A stretch of DNA of 64,000 nt. Origin: Oceanococcus sp. HetDA_MAG_MS8 (GTDB taxonomy: Bacteria; Pseudomonadota; Gammaproteobacteria; Nevskiales; Oceanococcaceae). How positions within the stretch are numbered: the stretch's first letter is position 1; every line of letters begins with the position of its first letter. Position numbers and translations under genes: made by a program. Shown piece by piece: positions 61,227 to 64,000 of this stretch. The notes under the pieces were generated by a model. It saw only the letters and a list, made by a program, of their open reading frames with translations. It ran no database searches and was not told the DNA's origin. The stretch lies in NCBI GenBank assembly GCA_019192445.1, contig JAHCMK010000003.1, forward strand, positions 248,001 through 312,000, in the 5' to 3' direction.

Positions 61227-61274
61227 GTTTGCTTTGGCATCCCCACTCTCAAGAGTGAGGGCTTCAGTCCCCAC

Positions 61275-61307
61275 AAAAAAGCCCCGGTAAGAACCGGGGC
61301 TTTTTTT
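61275..61307. terminator. Bidirectional terminator between barrel gene and pntB
   Basis: AAGCCCCGGT-AAGA-ACCGGGGCTT (10-bp stem) with six A before and seven T after, so it serves both the plus-strand barrel gene and the minus-strand pnt operon. Confidence 0.92.
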
Positions 61308-61323
61308 GGCTCAGTGGCGGGCT

Positions 61324-62742
61324 CTAGTGGCCACCACCTTCCAAAGATTTCACGGCTGTGAGCATATCCACCATGACCTTCTGCGCATCGCCATAGACCA
61401 TGTTGCAGTTGTCTGCATAGAAGAGCTCGTTTTCTACGCCGGAGTAGCCTTTGCCCTGGCCACGCTTGACCACATAAACCTGCTGAGCTTGGTCCACATT
61501 CAGAATGGGCATGCCATAAATGGGGCTGGACTTCTTGGTGCGTGCTGCGGGGTTCACGGTGTCGTTAGCACCGACCACGATAGCGACGTCGGCCTGAGCG
61601 AACTCTTCGTTGATGTCTTCCATATCGAAGATGATGTCGTAGGGCACGCCGGCTTCTGCAAGCAGCACGTTCATGTGCCCGGGCATCCGCCCTGCAACCG
61701 GGTGGATGGCGAATTTCACATCCACATCATTCGCTTGTAGCAGTTTCACGAACTCATACAGCTTGTGTTGGGCTTGGGCTACAGCCAGGCCGTATCCAGG
61801 GGCGATGATGACCTTGCTGGCATAGCGCATCTGAATGCCGGCGTCGGAGGCATCGGCCGGCTTCATGGAGCCTTCAATACCATCCTCTTCCGCTTCTGCG
61901 GCGCCAAAGTTCGAGAACAGCACATTGCTCACACTGCGGTTCATGGCCTTGGCCATCAGCAGGGTGAGCAGGGTGCCGGCCGAACCGACCACCATGCCGG
62001 CAATCATCAAGGCCGGGTTTTGCAGCACATAGCCCTCGAAGCCCACTGCCAAGCCGGTGAAGGCGTTGTACAGGGAGATCACCACCGGCATATCGGCGCC
62101 GCCGATGGGCATGGTCATCATCACGCCGTAGACCAGTGCCAGGCCGAAGAATAGGGTGAGTAGCCCCATGCTGACTTCGCCGCCGTTGAACACCGTGGTG
62201 CCGCCGATCAGTACCAAGACCAGTAACATGGAGCCGTTAACAGCTTGGAGGCCGGAAAAACGCCATGTTCCATTGACGCGACCGTCCAACTTGGCCCAAG
62301 CAATGAGCGAGCCGGAGAGGGATACCGCGCCGATTAAGCCGCCAAGCACAGCCAAGGTCAGGGTGACGCTGCCGTGGGCCTTATGGCCGAATAGCTCAAT
62401 GGCTGCAATGGCTGCCGCTGCACCGCCGCCCATGCCGTTATACAAGGCCACCATTTGTGGCATGGCCGTCATTTCCACGGTTTTACCGCTACGCCACGCC
62501 CAGGTCAGACCCACAGCCAAGGCGATGGCGACCAAAATGATGTTGGTGGTGAGGTGCGGCTTGGCCGCTTCGTTAACGTCGAAGACATAGAGGAAGGAGG
62601 CCACGATGGCGACCACCATGCCCCAACCTGCCACGATGATGCCCGAGCGCGCTGTGACCGGGCTGGACATGCGCTTGAGGCCGTAAATAAAGAGGAATGC
62701 GGCCGCGAAGTAGGCGGCCTGAATGATGAAATCTGCGTTCAT
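61324..62742 (-). CDS. pntB: NAD(P) transhydrogenase subunit beta
   Basis: 472-aa subunit of the proton-pumping transhydrogenase. About nine membrane helices in the N-terminal 270 residues, then the soluble NADP-binding domain dIII: VIIAPGYGLAVAQAQHKLYEFVKLL, HPVAGRMPGHMNVLLAEA, IVVGANDTVNPAARTKKSSPIYGMPILNV. Together with PntA it makes NADPH from NADH. Last gene of the pntAA-pntAB-pntB operon. Confidence 0.96.
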   Translation of the reverse strand: MNADFIIQAAYFAAAFLFIYGLKRMSSPVTARSGIIVAGWGMVVAIVASFLYVFDVNEAAKPHLTTNIILVAIALAVGLTWAWRSGKTVEMTAMPQMVALYNGMGGGAAAAIAAIELFGHKAHGSVTLTLAVLGGLIGAVSLSGSLIAWAKLDGRVNGTWRFSGLQAVNGSMLLVLVLIGGTTVFNGGEVSMGLLTLFFGLALVYGVMMTMPIGGADMPVVISLYNAFTGLAVGFEGYVLQNPALMIAGMVVGSAGTLLTLLMAKAMNRSVSNVLFSNFGAAEAEEDGIEGSMKPADASDAGIQMRYASKVIIAPGYGLAVAQAQHKLYEFVKLLQANDVDVKFAIHPVAGRMPGHMNVLLAEAGVPYDIIFDMEDINEEFAQADVAIVVGANDTVNPAARTKKSSPIYGMPILNVDQAQQVYVVKRGQGKGYSGVENELFYADNCNMVYGDAQKVMVDMLTAVKSLEGGGH

Positions 62743-62754
62743 AGTAGGCCTGCC

Positions 62755-63045
62755 TTACTGCTTTTTCTCGCTGGGCTTGAACATTTCCAGCATGCGCTCG
62801 GTGACCACGTAGCCCCCGGCTGCATTACCAGCACCTAAGAGCACGCCAAAAAAGCCGATGGCTTGCTCTAGCGGGGTTGCGGCGTTAATCAGCGCCCAGG
62901 TGGCGCCGACCACCACAATGCCGTGCACGAAGTTGGAGCCCGACATAAGAGGGGTGTGCAAAATGGCAGGTACGCGGCCAATGATTTCGTAGCCTGTGAA
63001 GGCTGCGAGCATGAAGATATACAGAGCGACAAATCCGGTAAGCAT
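62755..63045 (-). CDS. pntAB: NAD(P) transhydrogenase subunit alpha, membrane part (PntAB)
   Basis: 96-aa protein with three to four helices (FVALYIFMLAAFTGYEIIGRVPAILHTPLMSGSNFVHGIVVVGATWALI) equal to the C-terminal membrane segment of E. coli PntA; the split form is typical of many alpha- and gammaproteobacteria. A GGAGGAC ribosome site precedes the ATG at 63045. The longer open frame to 63117 overlaps pntAA and is not used. Confidence 0.94.
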   Translation of the reverse strand: MLTGFVALYIFMLAAFTGYEIIGRVPAILHTPLMSGSNFVHGIVVVGATWALINAATPLEQAIGFFGVLLGAGNAAGGYVVTERMLEMFKPSEKKQ

Positions 63046-63056
63046 CCTGTCCTCCT

Positions 63057-64000
63057 TTATTGGCTCAAGGCCTGTTTGGTGGGTTCGTGACGAATCTCGC
63101 CAGCGTGAGTCATGCACGCACCAGCAACAATGTCATCGTCAAAGTCCAGGGTCAGCTCGCCTTCCTTAACGATTAATTCCAGGAAGTTAAGCAGGTTTTT
63201 GGCGTATAGCTCGCTGGCATGTTCGGCCAGGCGGCTGGGCACATTGAGCGGTGCTTCGATGAGCACGCCGTGCACATCCACGGTTTCGCCAGGCTTGGAC
63301 AGGGGCGTGTTGCCACCGCCATCGCCAGCAAGGTCGATGATGACGGCGCCCGGCTTCATACCTTGAATTTGCTCTTCGCTCACGATCTTCGGCGAAGGAC
63401 GGCCGGGAATAGCCGCGGTGGTGATGACGATATCGGCGGATTGGATGTGCTTGGTCAGCACTTCCTGCGCCTGGGCCTTCTCTTCGTCGGTGAGCTCACG
63501 GGCGTAGCCACCTTCACCTTCGGCCTTCACGCCAGTGTCAACGAACTTGGCTCCGAGCGACTCGACCTGCTCTTTCACGGCTGAGCGTACGTCGTAGCCT
63601 TCGACAATCGCGCCTAGGCGACGGGCGGTAGCGATAGCTTGTAGCCCTGCAACCCCAGCCCCCATCACCAGGACCTTAGCCGGGCGGATGGAGCCTACAG
63701 CGAAGGTGGTCATCGGCAGCAGTCGTGATAATTTTGTAGCGCCGAGTAGAGCGCCGTAGTAACCGGCAAGCGCGGCCTGGCTAGACAGTGCATCCATGGC
63801 CTGGGCCCGAGTCGTGCGCGGCACCAACTCCATGGCAAAGCAGGTGATCTTTCGTTCCACCAGCGCCTTGACGATCTCAGGGTTGCGGTTGGCATAAATA
63901 AACGAAAACAGCACGCTGCCCTCGGGCAGGGCCTGGACCTCTTCAGGACTGGAAATCGCAACTCGCAGAATGATTTGCGCCCCATCAAAGGTGGCGGCTG
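63057..64000 (-). CDS. pntAA: NAD(P) transhydrogenase subunit alpha, NAD-binding part (PntAA), 3' part
   Basis: Partial at the window end: the frame is open through 64000 (upstream codons read TFDGAQIILRVAISSPEEVQ, the family sequence), so the GTG at 63914 is internal. The soluble dI domain shows ARRLGAIVEGYDVRSAVKEQVESLGAKFVD, VLVMGAGVAGLQAIATA (NAD loop), TAAIPGRPSPKIVSEEQIQGMKPGAVIIDLAGDGGGN. Eleven bases separate it from pntAB. Confidence 0.95.
   Translation of the reverse strand, partial: AATFDGAQIILRVAISSPEEVQALPEGSVLFSFIYANRNPEIVKALVERKITCFAMELVPRTTRAQAMDALSSQAALAGYYGALLGATKLSRLLPMTTFAVGSIRPAKVLVMGAGVAGLQAIATARRLGAIVEGYDVRSAVKEQVESLGAKFVDTGVKAEGEGGYARELTDEEKAQAQEVLTKHIQSADIVITTAAIPGRPSPKIVSEEQIQGMKPGAVIIDLAGDGGGNTPLSKPGETVDVHGVLIEAPLNVPSRLAEHASELYAKNLLNFLELIVKEGELTLDFDDDIVAGACMTHAGEIRHEPTKQALSQ

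Overview
The window (about 60% GC, densely coding) looks like the chromosome of a gammaproteobacterium. The evidence is xerC-hslV-hslU-DUF971, hisBHAF-hisIE-tatABC, a split pntAA/pntAB/pntB transhydrogenase, and a large TonB-dependent receptor of the kind common in Xanthomonadales and Nevskiales-like bacteria. WS/DGAT-type lipid synthesis and polyphosphate kinase suggest storage compounds. Placement below class is a guess. Both ends cut genes: xerC on the left and pntAA on the right.

Layout. 0-5.2 kb: xerC, the HslVU protease, a DUF971 protein, and convergent uvrD. 5.2-7.3 kb: an orphan TRAP solute-binding protein, then about 900 bases without a gene holding three tandem, structured small-RNA genes on the minus strand. 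Each has a GacA-box-like site, a -10-like hexamer, two hairpins with GGA in the loop and a rho-independent terminator, the layout of Rsm/Csr regulatory RNAs. 7.3-12.8 kb: dtd, then a translationally coupled hisBHAF-hisIE operon running into tatABC. 12.9-18.5 kb: hemB-aroE, an ArsS-like radical SAM enzyme, a metallo-beta-lactamase-fold protein, and an SbtA/SbtB bicarbonate transporter pair. 18.5-25 kb: a secreted zinc-PLC-like protein with a Pro/Thr lipoprotein, repeat elements, an HxlR-regulated redox cluster, an LEA-type lipoprotein and YchJ.

25-32.4 kb, minus strand: an ogt and ada-alkA alkylation-repair pair. Then a copper-related cluster: DUF547, DUF2946, a CxxC beta-barrel-like protein, MbnP, MbnH and an unrecognised lipoprotein, the last three ATGA-coupled or closely spaced. 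32.5-43.2 kb: glpK, a membrane protein with degenerate GGDEF and EAL domains, small envelope proteins, an SDR, NudC, a trypsin-like protease with a GlyGly-CTERM-like tail, and Ppk1.

43.2-47.3 kb is an accessory island. Arrays of a roughly 217-bp repeat, with CAGAT/ATCTG words phased every 10 bp, surround two modules: a coupled three-gene operon led by a TIGR04255-type protein, with no known function, and a YefM-YoeB toxin-antitoxin pair with a readable promoter and operator.

47.3-64 kb is mostly core genome: an SPOR protein and ArgS, a WS/DGAT acyltransferase, a TonB-dependent receptor, TrhA, priA with a DUF3999 gene, a CPA2 antiporter divergent from and overlapping a GlpQ-type phosphodiesterase, a small outer-membrane barrel, and pntB-pntAB-pntAA.

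The points most worth following are the triple Rsm-like RNA locus, the MbnPH cluster with its extra lipoprotein, and the repeat-bounded TIGR04255 operon.
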